A stretch of 64,000 bases of DNA from Firm-08 sp045541535 (GCA_045541535.1 JAZQJG010000095.1:16438-80437), one strand, 5' to 3'. Shown: positions 7,377 through 15,614, counted from the first letter of the stretch. Program-made: numbers and translations. Notes: a model not told the origin generated them from the sequence alone.

Positions 7377-9104
7377 ATGAAAAAGTTTAGATCTTTGATT
7401 GTGCTGCTGATCGTTTTGTGTATTGCGATGAGCATGATGGTCGCCTGTCGTCCCGCTTCCGAGGACGATGACGATATCATTGCCAACAACAATCCTCAGA
7501 CGAACGGCGAAAGTAATGATCCCGGCGCTTCTGAAGGTGACAACGGCACCGGCACCGGCGACAATGGCACCGGCACCGGCGACAATGGTACCGGCACCGG
7601 CACCGGTAGCACCGGCTCCGGCAGTGGCTCCGGTAGCGGCAGTGGCTCCGGCTCCGGTAGCGGTAGCGGCTCCGGCAGTGGCTCCGGTAGCGGCAGTGGC
7701 TCCGGTAGTGGCAGTGGCTCCGGTGGCGGCAGTGGCTCCGGCGCTGTCAGCGACATCATCAGCAATCCTCTGATGAAGGAAGGCAAGAAGTACAATACCG
7801 GCGCTCCCGTATCTTTTGATATCGACAAGACCGGCTTCTGCAAGAAGGGTAGCCTTGCTGATCTGAAGGGCAAGACCTTGACCCTGTTTACCGGCGTTGA
7901 CTACAGCATGTTCAGTTATTACAACGCTTCCAACAAGTATACCGGTGAGTGGGAGTGGTTTAAGGAACTGAAGAGAACCTACGGCGTTACCATCAAGTAC
8001 ATCCGTTGTTCTCCCGGTGGCTCCAACGTTGTAAAGCCCTTCCAGGCAATGTCTGCCGGTAAGGACTGCGACCTGATCACCACCCACGTTTCTTCCTTCC
8101 CCTACATCTGCAACGTTCTGGCTCCGCTGGATGATTATTGCAACTTCAGCAAGCTGGAGAATTCTCCCGGTCTGGATCCTCAGGCAACGCAGTTGACCCG
8201 TTGGAAGGGTAAGAACATCATCCTCGGCCCCTGTCTGGATAACGGTTGCTTTAACTACAATGCTACCTTTATTAAGAACGCAGGTCTGCCGGATCCCTAT
8301 GATCTGTGGAAGAAGGGTGAATGGAACTGGACCAACTTTAAAAAGTATATGACCGGTCTGCCGGACACCAATGCTCAGGGCAAAACCGTTTTCGGTTGCT
8401 CCACCTGGAGCCAATGGTGGTATTGGTCCAACACCAACGGTATGCCTTGCTTCGCCATTGACGGTGAAGATCCCAACGGCGGTATCATCAACAACTGGGA
8501 TAAGGCTGAAATCAAGGAAACTTACGTTTGGCTGGAAACCGTTATGGATGGCGGCGGCACCTATTTTGACGGTGACGGCGGTCAGTTCTTCTGGAACACT
8601 CATAAGACTAACTATACCGTTATGAACTACGGCGCTTGTGGCTACGATATCGTAGGCATTCTGGAAGAGGAGAACAAGACCAACGATTACAGATGGTGTC
8701 CCTTCCCCAAGAATGAGAAGAACCCCAAGGCCATCAACCACGTAGAGGTTTACGGCCGTTGTATCGGTATTCCCAGAAAGACCAACAAAGAGCAGAACAG
8801 AATCGCTGCCGTTAAATTCTGCGAGTTGTGGTGTAACCGTTACACCGAGGCCAGATTTGACTATATGATCGCCCGTTCCAAGATGTCTTATGCCGAGGTT
8901 AAGGAATTCTATGATTTCGCTAAGACCAACGGTAGAATGGGTATGGGCTCCGGCGTTGGTAAGCTGGCGGGTCATGCCGGCGGCTCTACGGACTTTAACG
9001 CATCTATTCTGGATGCCGGTAAGTCTGTTGCTACCAGCATTGCCAAACTTTCTAACTTTGCCAAGCAAGAAATTGCCAACGTACAGAAGTTCGGTATTCA
9101 GTAA
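7377..9104 (+). CDS. Extracellular solute-binding lipoprotein with Gly-Ser linker (paralog 2 of 4)
   Basis: 575 residues, organised like paralog 1: signal peptide, lipobox MVAC with Cys24, acidic stretch (EDDDD), tether, then a family-1 solute-binding fold from about residue 150. The tether consists of three NGTGTGD-type units followed by about 45 residues of alternating Gly-Ser. The binding domain is very close to that of paralog 1 over long stretches (for example the segment around YIRCSPGGSNVVKPFQAMSA is identical), but surface positions in the middle domain differ (CSTWSQWWYWSNTN against CATWSQYWYWANTN). That suggests similar, not necessarily identical, ligands. It has its own promoter and terminator, so it is a single-gene transcript. 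No transporter partner is visible. Confidence 0.8.
   Translation: MKKFRSLIVLLIVLCIAMSMMVACRPASEDDDDIIANNNPQTNGESNDPGASEGDNGTGTGDNGTGTGDNGTGTGTGSTGSGSGSGSGSGSGSGSGSGSGSGSGSGSGSGSGSGSGGGSGSGAVSDIISNPLMKEGKKYNTGAPVSFDIDKTGFCKKGSLADLKGKTLTLFTGVDYSMFSYYNASNKYTGEWEWFKELKRTYGVTIKYIRCSPGGSNVVKPFQAMSAGKDCDLITTHVSSFPYICNVLAPLDDYCNFSKLENSPGLDPQATQLTRWKGKNIILGPCLDNGCFNYNATFIKNAGLPDPYDLWKKGEWNWTNFKKYMTGLPDTNAQGKTVFGCSTWSQWWYWSNTNGMPCFAIDGEDPNGGIINNWDKAEIKETYVWLETVMDGGGTYFDGDGGQFFWNTHKTNYTVMNYGACGYDIVGILEEENKTNDYRWCPFPKNEKNPKAINHVEVYGRCIGIPRKTNKEQNRIAAVKFCELWCNRYTEARFDYMIARSKMSYAEVKEFYDFAKTNGRMGMGSGVGKLAGHAGGSTDFNASILDAGKSVATSIAKLSNFAKQEIANVQKFGIQ
7539..7745 (+). repeat. Tandem repeats coding a Gly-Thr/Gly-Ser tether in paralog 2
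   Basis: Three 21-bp units (7539-7559, 7560-7580, 7581-7601), then a long run of 6-bp GGCTCC/GGCAGT/GGTAGC steps to about 7745. All units are multiples of three, so slippage changes tether length without shifting the frame. Confidence 0.88.
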
Positions 9105-9115
9105 AATACATTTTG

Positions 9116-9144
9116 AAAGAGGCGCCTGCGGGCGCCTCTTTTTC
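9116..9144 (+). terminator. Terminator after solute-binding paralog 2
   Basis: Eleven-base GC-rich stem 9116-9126 with 9131-9141, TGCG loop, T-rich tail. Confidence 0.92.
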
Positions 9145-9186
9145 TTGTATAGAATGCCCAATAGCGGCCATTCTTTTTTGTCAAAA

Positions 9187-9223
9187 ATGCCAACTGTTTA
9201 ACGGTTGAAAAGTGTGCTATAAT
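9187..9223 (+). promoter_or_regulatory. Extended -10 promoter of solute-binding paralog 3
   Basis: TGCTATAAT at 9215-9223. The upstream motif ATGCCAACTG begins at 9187, again 31 nt before the TATAAT, matching the spacing before paralog 2. Confidence 0.6.
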
Positions 9224-9258
9224 GAATCTGTAAATTCAAATGAGAAAGGAGTTTTACA

Positions 9259-11001
9259 ATGAGAAAATGTAAAGCTTTGATCGTACTGCTGATCATTTTG
9301 TGCATTGCGATGAGCATGATGGTAGCCTGTCGTCCCGCTGACGATGATGAAGGTGATATCATCAGCAATACCAATGGTGCAGTTGACAACGGTAATAATA
9401 ATCCCGGCGCTTCTGAAGGTGACAACGGCACCGGCACCGGCGACAATGGCGCCGGCACCGGCGACAATGGTACCGGCACCGGCACCGGTAGCGCCGGTAA
9501 CGACTCCGGCACCGGCTCCGGTAGCGGCAGTGGCACCGGCTCCGGTAGCGGAAGCGGCTCCGGCAGTGGCTCCGGTAGCGGCAGTGGCTCCGGTAGTGGC
9601 AGTGGCTCCGGTGGCGGCAGTGGCTCCGGCGCTGTCAGCGACATCACCAGCAACCCTTTGATGAAGGAAGGCAAAAAGTATAACAACGGTGCGGCTTGCT
9701 CCTTTGACGTTGACAAGACCGGCTTTTGTAAAAAGGGTACCCTTGCCGATCTGAAGGGCAAGACCATGACCCTGTACACTGCCGTTGATTACGGTCAGTT
9801 CAATTATTACAACGCATCTAACAAATACATCACCGAATGGGATTGGTTTAAGGAACTGAAAAGACTGTACGGTCTTACCGTCAAATACGTGCGTTGCACA
9901 CCCGGTGGTTCCAACGTTGTAAAGCCCTTCCAGGCAATGTCTGCCGGTAAGGACTGCGACCTGATCTCCACCCACGTTTCTTCCTTCCCCTATATTTGTA
10001 ACATTCTGGCCCCTCTGGATGATTATTGCAACTTTGACAAATTGCAAAATTCTCCCGGTCTGGATCCTCAGGTAACTGAGTTGACCCGTTGGAAGGGCAA
10101 GAACATTGTTCTGGGTCCCAACCTGGTTAGCGGCGCCTGGAATTACAACTCCACCTTCGTTAAAAATGCGGGTCTTGACGATCCCTACGAATTGTGGAAG
10201 GCCGGTCAATGGAACTGGACCAACTATAAGAAATATATGGTCGGTTTGCCGGATACCACGGCACAGGGTAAAGTCGTATATGGTTCCAACAGCTTGTCTC
10301 AGTACTGGTACTGGGCCAACACCAATGGCAAACCTTGCTTTTCGATCAATGGTGACGATCCCAACGGCGGTATCATCAACAACTTCGACTCTGCCGAGGT
10401 CAAAGAGACCTACGTATGGTTGGAGGGCGTTATGGATGCCGGCGGCAACTATCTGAACACCAGCGTGGAAGGCTCCTTCTGGAACACCCACAAGACTACC
10501 TACGTTGTAATGAATTTCGGTAAGGTTGGCGTTGACGTAGTTGGTATTCAGGAAGAGGAGAACAAGTCCAACGTTTACAAATGGTGTCCCTTCCCCAAGA
10601 ATGAGAAAAACGCCAAGGCCATCAATCACGTAGAGGTTTACGGTTACGGTATCGGCATTCCCAGAAAGACCAATAAGGAACAAAACAGAATCGCCGCCGT
10701 CAAGTTCTGCGAGCTGTGGTGCAACCGCTATACCGAATCCAGATTTGACTATTTGACCGCACGTTCCAAGTGGACCTACGATCAGGTGGTTGAGTATTAT
10801 GAATTTGGTAAGTCCAACGGCCGTATGGGTATGGGCTCCGGTGTTGGTAAGCTGGCCTCTCTGGCCGGTAACGGCGCCACCGCCACCAAGTTCAATCAGT
10901 CCATCACCGATGCCGGTTTGTCGGTATCCACTTGTATGGCAAAGCTTTCCAACTTCGCCAAACAAGAGGTTGCCAACGTTCTGAAATTCGGTATTCAGTA
11001 A
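9259..11001 (+). CDS. Extracellular solute-binding lipoprotein with Gly-Ser linker (paralog 3 of 4)
   Basis: 580 residues with the same plan: lipobox MVAC (Cys24), acidic patch (DDDEGD), Gly-Thr then Gly-Ser tether, and a solute-binding fold from about residue 155. The tether is nearly identical in DNA sequence to that of paralog 2, including the closing GGSGSGAVSDI. The binding domain is clearly more diverged: NLVSGAWNYNSTF replaces CLDNGCFNYNATF and SNSLSQYWYW replaces CATWSQYWYW, so several Cys residues of paralogs 1 and 2 are absent. High identity in the tether with divergence in the domain suggests gene conversion or recombination at the tether. ATG 9259 has AGAAAGGAG about 9 nt upstream. 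Confidence 0.8.
   Translation: MRKCKALIVLLIILCIAMSMMVACRPADDDEGDIISNTNGAVDNGNNNPGASEGDNGTGTGDNGAGTGDNGTGTGTGSAGNDSGTGSGSGSGTGSGSGSGSGSGSGSGSGSGSGSGSGGGSGSGAVSDITSNPLMKEGKKYNNGAACSFDVDKTGFCKKGTLADLKGKTMTLYTAVDYGQFNYYNASNKYITEWDWFKELKRLYGLTVKYVRCTPGGSNVVKPFQAMSAGKDCDLISTHVSSFPYICNILAPLDDYCNFDKLQNSPGLDPQVTELTRWKGKNIVLGPNLVSGAWNYNSTFVKNAGLDDPYELWKAGQWNWTNYKKYMVGLPDTTAQGKVVYGSNSLSQYWYWANTNGKPCFSINGDDPNGGIINNFDSAEVKETYVWLEGVMDAGGNYLNTSVEGSFWNTHKTTYVVMNFGKVGVDVVGIQEEENKSNVYKWCPFPKNEKNAKAINHVEVYGYGIGIPRKTNKEQNRIAAVKFCELWCNRYTESRFDYLTARSKWTYDQVVEYYEFGKSNGRMGMGSGVGKLASLAGNGATATKFNQSITDAGLSVSTCMAKLSNFAKQEVANVLKFGIQ
9421..9640 (+). repeat. Tandem repeats coding the Gly-Ser tether of paralog 3
   Basis: Three 21-bp GACAA(C/T)GGC-type units from 9421, then 6-bp Gly-Ser steps to about 9640. 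The last 100 bp is almost the same as the tether of paralog 2 about 1.9 kb upstream. Confidence 0.88.
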
Positions 11002-11013
11002 AATTTGTTATTC

Positions 11014-11046
11014 AATAAGGAGTCGCTTTGGCGACTCCTTATTTTC
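11014..11046 (+). terminator. Terminator after solute-binding paralog 3
   Basis: Thirteen-base stem 11014-11026 with 11031-11043, TTTG loop, T-rich tail. Confidence 0.92.
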
Positions 11047-11080
11047 TTTATACAAAAATAAATTCAAAAATTTGTTAGGT

Positions 11081-11118
11081 TTGACAACTTCATTTTTCGG
11101 GAGGGGGTATGGTATAAT
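11081..11118 (+). promoter_or_regulatory. Extended -10 promoter of the SLH solute-binding fusion
   Basis: TGGTATAAT at 11110-11118 is an extended -10. TTGACAACTT starts at 11081, 32 nt before TATAAT, the same unusual distance as in the two preceding promoters. Confidence 0.6.
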
Positions 11119-11149
11119 AGAATTATAAGAATAAAAGGAGGGGATCGGT

Positions 11150-13159
11150 ATGAGATCTACTGTAAGACGTGTGTTGTGTTTTCTTATGGCGCTTGGGTTG
11201 CTTTTGGGTGTTTTTGTAACTTCCGTGGCCGCCGGTACGTTGCCCTTTGCCGATGTCAACCGTGGACGTTGGTCTTACGATTCCATTCAAACGTTGTATA
11301 TAAACGGGATCGTCAGTGGTAAAAGTACCACCACGTTTGCGCCTACCGATCCGGTGACCCGCGCCGAGTTTGTAAAAATGCTCAGCGCCATCGCGCAAAT
11401 TAATGAAAATGATTACGAGGGGCTTTCTTTTGCTGACTTGAAGCCGATGGCTTGGTACGTCCCGGCGGTGAATTGGGCTGCCGAAGTGGGGATTACCTCC
11501 GGTGTTTCGGCCAAACGTTTCGCCCCCAACGCGCAAATCACCCGTCAGGATATGGCGGTCATGATTTGTCGCTTTGCGGAAAAAACGGGTGTGTCGATGC
11601 CCATTGTGAAAGATAAGCTCAACTTTATGGATCAATGGAAAATCGCCTCTTACGCCGTTTCGTCGGTTACGAAGATGCAACGGGCCAACGTGATCTCCGG
11701 TATCAAAGGGAAGGGCGGTTATTATTTTGAACCCACTGCTTCCGCCACCAGGGAACAGGCCGCTCAAATGCTTTGCATTCTCTTTGAATTGGCGCAGGAA
11801 CGTGGGGATCTGGATTCCTTGCTTTCCTTTGCCAAGCCCTATAACCGTTCTGCAAAGGTCGGCCTTGATCCGGACAAAACCGGATTTGTAATAAACGGTA
11901 CCACGGCAGATTTAAAGGGCAAAACTCTGACGTTGTTCACCGCCGTTGACTACAGTATGTTCGGTTATTACAATGCTTCTAACAAATACGTTACGGAATG
12001 GGGTTGGTTTAAGGAAGTTAAAAGCGCATACGGTGTTACCATCAAATACGTGCGTTGTTCTCCCGGCGGCAATAATGTTATCAAACCCTATCAGGCCATG
12101 GCGGCGGGGAAGGAGATTGATCTGGTGACCACTGATCTTTCTTCTTTCCCCTATATCAACAACATTTTGGCGCCCTTGGAGGAGTATTACGATTTTGCTC
12201 GTTTGAAGCAAACTCCCGGCCTGGATCCTCAACTGACCAACCTCACCCGTTGGAAAAAACACAGAATTGTGATTGCTCCCGCCTTAACCGGCGGCGGATT
12301 TAACTATAATGCTTCCTTTATAAAAGAAGCCGGTTTGCCGGATCCTTACGAACAATGGAAAAACGACAAGTGGAATTGGACGACTTTTAAAAAATATATG
12401 TGCGACTTGCCCGACAAAACTATCGAGGGAAAAACCGTTTACGGGTGCGGTACCTGGAGTCAGTTCTGGCTATGGGCAAACACCAACGGTAAGCCCTGCT
12501 TTGAGATTGACGGCGACTCCCTTACCGAAGGCATCATCAACAATTTCGACTCCGCGGAAGCAAGGGAAACATTCGTTTGGTTGGAGAGCGTGTGCGATGC
12601 CGGCGGCAAGTATTGGAATGGCGGCGGCGGAGATTTGTTCTATAACCGTGATGCCACGCAATACCTGGTCATGAATTATGGCGCTGCCGGTGTGGACCGC
12701 CGTGCGCTATCTGAGGAAAATGCCGCCAACGACTACCGTTGGGTACCGTTCCCCAAAAATGAAAAGAACAGCAAAGCGGTCAACAGTGTTTCGATTTCCG
12801 GCCGTGGCATTGCCCTGCCGAAGAAAACGGCTGACCGCGACAATCGTAAGGCGGCGGCCGTTTTTGCTCAACTGTGGTGTATGCGCTTTGCCGAGGCCCG
12901 TTATGACCAACTGATACAAGATTGTGGGTGGACCTACCGACAGGTAAAAGAATATTACGATCTATCCAAAACCAACGGTCGCCTGGGACTGGGAAGCGGT
13001 TTGGGACAATTGGCTGTGGCCGCCGGCAGCGGCCCTGAAAAAACGGATTTCAACGAATCAATCACCGCAGGCGGAATCTCCACTGCCACCTGTATGAACA
13101 AACTTTCCAAGCGAGTGCCCGTGGAAATCAAACGAGTCCACAATTTGGTTTTAGTATAA
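11150..13159 (+). CDS. SLH-anchored solute-binding protein (paralog 4 of 4)
   Basis: 669 residues. The N-terminus is a Sec signal without a lipobox (LCFLMALGLLLGVFVTSVAA). Three SLH repeats follow: about residues 30-75 (PFADVNRGRWSYDSIQTLY, then TRAEFVKML), 85-140 (FADLKPMAWYVPAVNWAAEV, then TRQDMAVMICRF) and 150-210 (TREQAAQMLCILFE). From about residue 240 (DPDKTGFVINGTTADLKGKT) the protein is a full homolog of the three lipoproteins upstream, without the low-complexity tether. The same binding fold is therefore held by secondary cell-wall polymer instead of the membrane lipid, placing it further out in the envelope. Own promoter and terminator. A domain swap between an SLH gene and the SBP family explains the structure. 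Confidence 0.85.
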   Translation: MRSTVRRVLCFLMALGLLLGVFVTSVAAGTLPFADVNRGRWSYDSIQTLYINGIVSGKSTTTFAPTDPVTRAEFVKMLSAIAQINENDYEGLSFADLKPMAWYVPAVNWAAEVGITSGVSAKRFAPNAQITRQDMAVMICRFAEKTGVSMPIVKDKLNFMDQWKIASYAVSSVTKMQRANVISGIKGKGGYYFEPTASATREQAAQMLCILFELAQERGDLDSLLSFAKPYNRSAKVGLDPDKTGFVINGTTADLKGKTLTLFTAVDYSMFGYYNASNKYVTEWGWFKEVKSAYGVTIKYVRCSPGGNNVIKPYQAMAAGKEIDLVTTDLSSFPYINNILAPLEEYYDFARLKQTPGLDPQLTNLTRWKKHRIVIAPALTGGGFNYNASFIKEAGLPDPYEQWKNDKWNWTTFKKYMCDLPDKTIEGKTVYGCGTWSQFWLWANTNGKPCFEIDGDSLTEGIINNFDSAEARETFVWLESVCDAGGKYWNGGGGDLFYNRDATQYLVMNYGAAGVDRRALSEENAANDYRWVPFPKNEKNSKAVNSVSISGRGIALPKKTADRDNRKAAAVFAQLWCMRFAEARYDQLIQDCGWTYRQVKEYYDLSKTNGRLGLGSGLGQLAVAAGSGPEKTDFNESITAGGISTATCMNKLSKRVPVEIKRVHNLVLV

Positions 13160-13164
13160 TATGA

Positions 13165-13194
13165 AAAAGCCGAGGCGATTGCCTCGGCTTTTTT
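13165..13194 (+). terminator. Terminator after the SLH solute-binding fusion
   Basis: Twelve-base stem 13165-13176 with 13181-13192, GATT loop, T run. Confidence 0.92.
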
Positions 13195-13196
13195 GC

Positions 13197-13223
13197 ACCA
13201 CTTTGCCCTCGTTACATATAATA
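13197..13223 (+). promoter_or_regulatory. Sigma-K-like promoter of dpaAB
   Basis: CATATAATA at 13215-13223 fits the sigma-K -10 consensus CATAnnnTA exactly, and AC at 13197-13198 stands 16 nt upstream at the -35 place. Dipicolinate synthase is mother-cell late (sigma-K) in Bacillus subtilis, so the match makes biological sense. The -35 requirement is weak, hence moderate confidence. Confidence 0.5.
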
Positions 13224-13251
13224 AACTGTAAATGATTTCGGAGGTGTTTGG

Positions 13252-14058
13252 ATGCAGGTGGGACTGGTTGCCGCCGATGCAAGACAAAAGGCGGTGGGGG
13301 AGGCCTTTGCCCGTAAAGGGCTGGAGGTCCGATGGCTGACGTTGCAGGACGCTTTGCCGGAGCTGGTGGTGTTACCTATGCCTGTCAGTGAGGATGGTGT
13401 ACATCTGTACGGCGGTGGCGATCTGCTGGAAGATTGGCTGATCCGTCTGCGAGGCAAAACAATATACGGCGGCAGAGTGACCCCTGTCATTCATCGGCAG
13501 GCCGCCGCCTTTGACGTGGAGATTCGGGATCACTTTGAGCGGGAGGAAGAAGTGATTCTGAATGTGATTCCCACAGTGGAGGGGGCGTTGGAATTGGCGA
13601 TGAGGAACACCGCCTTTACCCTGCACGGCTGTCGTGCGTTGGTGTGTGGCTTTGGCCGCATTGGTAAGCTGTTGGCCCATCATCTGCAGGCTTTGGGGGT
13701 CAGGGTGTGCGTCGCCGCTCGTAAGGAAAAAGATTTTGCCTGGTGCAAAGCGCTGGGTTATGAGTATTGTCACAGCGGGGCGTTGGGAGAGGTGTTAGAG
13801 GCGCAACAACTGATTTTTAACACCGTGCCCCATTTGCTCTTTGACGGGCCGACGCTGGAACACATTGACGACGAGGCCCTGCTCATTGATCTGGCAAGCA
13901 AGCCGGGCGGCGTGGATTATCCCTATGCCGCCGCCTGCGGCAAGCGAGTGTTGCAGGCGTTGGGATTGCCGGGAAAGGTGGCGCCCCGCACCGCCGGAGA
14001 GATCATTTGCGAAACCATACTCGGAATGTATAAGGAGGAAAACACCCTTGGCAGATAA
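13252..14058 (+). CDS. dpaA: Dipicolinate synthase subunit A
   Basis: 268 residues (also called spoVFA). This NAD(P)-binding subunit works with DpaB to make dipicolinic acid from the lysine-pathway intermediate in the mother cell; the product fills the spore core with calcium. The N-terminal domain is followed by a Rossmann region at about residues 120-150 (CRALVCGFGRIGKLLAHHL) and by the conserved LIDLASKPGGVDYPYA and LGLPGKVAPRTAGEI. Ribosome binding site GGAGGTG 5 nt before ATG. It overlaps dpaB by 11 bp. The N-terminus is slightly short compared with the Bacillus protein (about 297 residues). Confidence 0.93.
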   Translation: MQVGLVAADARQKAVGEAFARKGLEVRWLTLQDALPELVVLPMPVSEDGVHLYGGGDLLEDWLIRLRGKTIYGGRVTPVIHRQAAAFDVEIRDHFEREEEVILNVIPTVEGALELAMRNTAFTLHGCRALVCGFGRIGKLLAHHLQALGVRVCVAARKEKDFAWCKALGYEYCHSGALGEVLEAQQLIFNTVPHLLFDGPTLEHIDDEALLIDLASKPGGVDYPYAAACGKRVLQALGLPGKVAPRTAGEIICETILGMYKEENTLGR

Positions 14059-14623
14059 GCTGCGGGTAGGCGTGGCCCTGTGCGGTTCCTTCTGCACCTT
14101 TTCCACGGTGTTGCCTCAAATCAGGGAAATGTGTAAACAGTTTGACGTGGTGCCCATTATGAGCGAAACAGCCTATCAAACGGATACTCGGTTTGGCGCA
14201 GCATCGGATTTTGTGCATGAACTGGAAGAAGTGTGCGGTAAAAAGGTATTGCACACGGTCACTCAAACAGAGCCTATCGGACCGAAAAAACTATTGGACG
14301 TACTGGTGGTGGCACCGGCTACGGGGAATACCTTGGCAAAACTTGCCACGGGAATTGCCGACAGTGCGGTGACACTGGCCGTAAAGGCCCACTTGCGCAA
14401 CGAGCGGCCGGTGGTACTGGCGGTGTCCACCAACGATGCTCTGGGAACGGCCGCCAAAAACATCGGGACGCTCCTTGGAGCCAAGCATATGTATTTCGTG
14501 CCCCTGCGGCAGGACGATCCCTTTGGCAAGCCGCGCTCGGTGGTGGCGGATATGAGCCGCATTGCCGACACGGTGCATCTGGCGGCCGACGGAAAACAAA
14601 TTCAACCGATTATAACTGCATAA
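14048..14623 (+). CDS. dpaB: Dipicolinate synthase subunit B, flavoprotein-like
   Basis: 191 residues (spoVFB). It begins with TTG at 14048, where AAGGAGG lies 9 nt upstream inside dpaA and the product starts MADKLRVGVALCGSFCTF, as the family does. Signatures of the phosphopantothenoylcysteine decarboxylase-like flavoprotein fold: VALCGSFCTF near the start, the PIMSETAY segment, VVAPATGNTLAKLATGIADS (about residues 95-115) and the tail MSRIADTVHLAADGKQIQPI. Acts with DpaA in dipicolinate synthesis. The 11-bp overlap implies translational coupling. Confidence 0.93.
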   Translation: MADKLRVGVALCGSFCTFSTVLPQIREMCKQFDVVPIMSETAYQTDTRFGAASDFVHELEEVCGKKVLHTVTQTEPIGPKKLLDVLVVAPATGNTLAKLATGIADSAVTLAVKAHLRNERPVVLAVSTNDALGTAAKNIGTLLGAKHMYFVPLRQDDPFGKPRSVVADMSRIADTVHLAADGKQIQPIITA

Positions 14624-14658
14624 AAAAAGCGTTTGCTCCTATGAGCAAACGCTTTTTT
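14623..14658. terminator. Bidirectional terminator between dpaB and mrp
   Basis: Sixteen-base stem 14623-14638 with 14643-14658, CTAT loop, A run on one side and T run on the other. Serves both converging genes. Confidence 0.92.
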
Positions 14659-14660
14659 GC

Positions 14661-15479
14661 TTATTCTTTTTCCAGCAGATCGGCCAGGGGCTCCATATAG
14701 TCACCCTCAAACAATTCGATCAAACCGCTGTCGGCCTGGGAGGCGATGTAGGGATCAATGGGCAGGGAGGCCAGCACCGGCAGATGATGTTCCTCTGCGA
14801 TTTCGGCAATATGGCTCTCACCGAAAATTTTCACCTTTTCGCCGCAGTTTTTACACTGATAGTAGCTGTAGTTCTCCACGATGCCCACAATGGGAATATT
14901 CATCATTTCGGCCATACGGACCGCTTTATTTACGATGGTGGAGACCAACTGCTGGGGAGAAGTGACGATGATGATGCCGTCCACCGGTAGGCTCTGAAAT
15001 ACCGTCAGCGGTACGTCACCGGTGCCGGGAGGCATATCCACGAACATATAGTCGATATCCTTCCAGATGGTGTCGGTCCAGAATTGGCTGACAGCGCCGC
15101 TGATGACGGGACCGCGCCATACCACGGGATCATCCTCATTGGGCAGGAGCAAATTGATGCTCATCATATCAATGCCCATTTTGCTGGTGGCGGGGATCAG
15201 CTTTTCATCAATGGCCTCGGCCTTGTCGTGAATGCCGAACATTTTGGGAATGGAGGGGCCGGTGATATCGGCATCCAGAATGGCGGTCTTGTGACCGTGA
15301 CGATTCATGGTAACAGCCATCATGGCGGTGACGGTGCTCTTACCAACGCCGCCCTTGCCGCTGACAACGGCATATACTTTTTTGACGCTACTGAGTTCAT
15401 TTAAGGGTTTGAGCAGGCTTTCCGGCTGTTGAGAGGAACAAGCGGAGGAGCAACTGCTGCAATCGTGTGTACATCCCAT
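14661..15479 (-). CDS. mrp: Mrp/NBP35-family iron-sulfur carrier ATPase
   Basis: 272 residues, P-loop NTPase of the ApbC/Mrp group that holds and transfers iron-sulfur clusters. The N-terminus is Cys-rich (CTHDCSSCSSAC, residues 3-14), then a deviant Walker A SGKGGVGKST (about residue 40), the DADITGPSIPKMFG motif, MPPGTGD (Walker B side) and a C-terminal CKNC pair (about residue 211) that bridges a [4Fe-4S] cluster between two subunits. Such N-terminal Cys motifs are characteristic of NBP35-type proteins, so cluster scaffolding is likely. Monocistronic by its promoter (15517-15545) and terminator. Confidence 0.92.
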   Translation of the reverse strand: MGCTHDCSSCSSACSSQQPESLLKPLNELSSVKKVYAVVSGKGGVGKSTVTAMMAVTMNRHGHKTAILDADITGPSIPKMFGIHDKAEAIDEKLIPATSKMGIDMMSINLLLPNEDDPVVWRGPVISGAVSQFWTDTIWKDIDYMFVDMPPGTGDVPLTVFQSLPVDGIIIVTSPQQLVSTIVNKAVRMAEMMNIPIVGIVENYSYYQCKNCGEKVKIFGESHIAEIAEEHHLPVLASLPIDPYIASQADSGLIELFEGDYMEPLADLLEKE

Positions 15480-15516
15480 TTTGATTTCTCCTTCAGATAA
15501 TTTGTTTTGCTATCCT

Positions 15517-15545
15517 ATTGTACCCCTTTTTATCCGAAAAGTCAA
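15517..15545 (-). promoter_or_regulatory. Sigma-A promoter of mrp
   Basis: Reading the minus strand: TTGACT (15545-15540), 17-nt spacer, TACAAT (15522-15517). It stands back to back with the promoter of the HAD gene. Confidence 0.8.
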
Positions 15546-15555
15546 CGAATGGAAC

Positions 15556-15584
15556 TTGATTTATAGGGTGGATTGTGGTAAAAT
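15556..15584 (+). promoter_or_regulatory. Sigma-A promoter of the HAD phosphatase gene
   Basis: TTGATT at 15556-15561, 17-nt spacer, TAAAAT at 15579-15584, about 30 nt ahead of the start codon. Confidence 0.7.
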
Positions 15585-15614
15585 GCAAGAAAGAGTGAAA
15601 GAGAGGTCATCACA

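Noticed and set aside
7539..9640. Possible CRISPR-like spaced repeats
   Set aside because: The repeats are 6- and 21-bp coding units without unique spacers, in frame within the tethers of lipoproteins.
5560..10965. Long minus-strand open frames (541-604 codons) opposite the solute-binding genes
   Set aside because: They mirror strongly coding plus-strand genes, have no signal or domain pattern, and arise from the GC-rich third positions and the Gly/Ser/Asn repeats read backwards.
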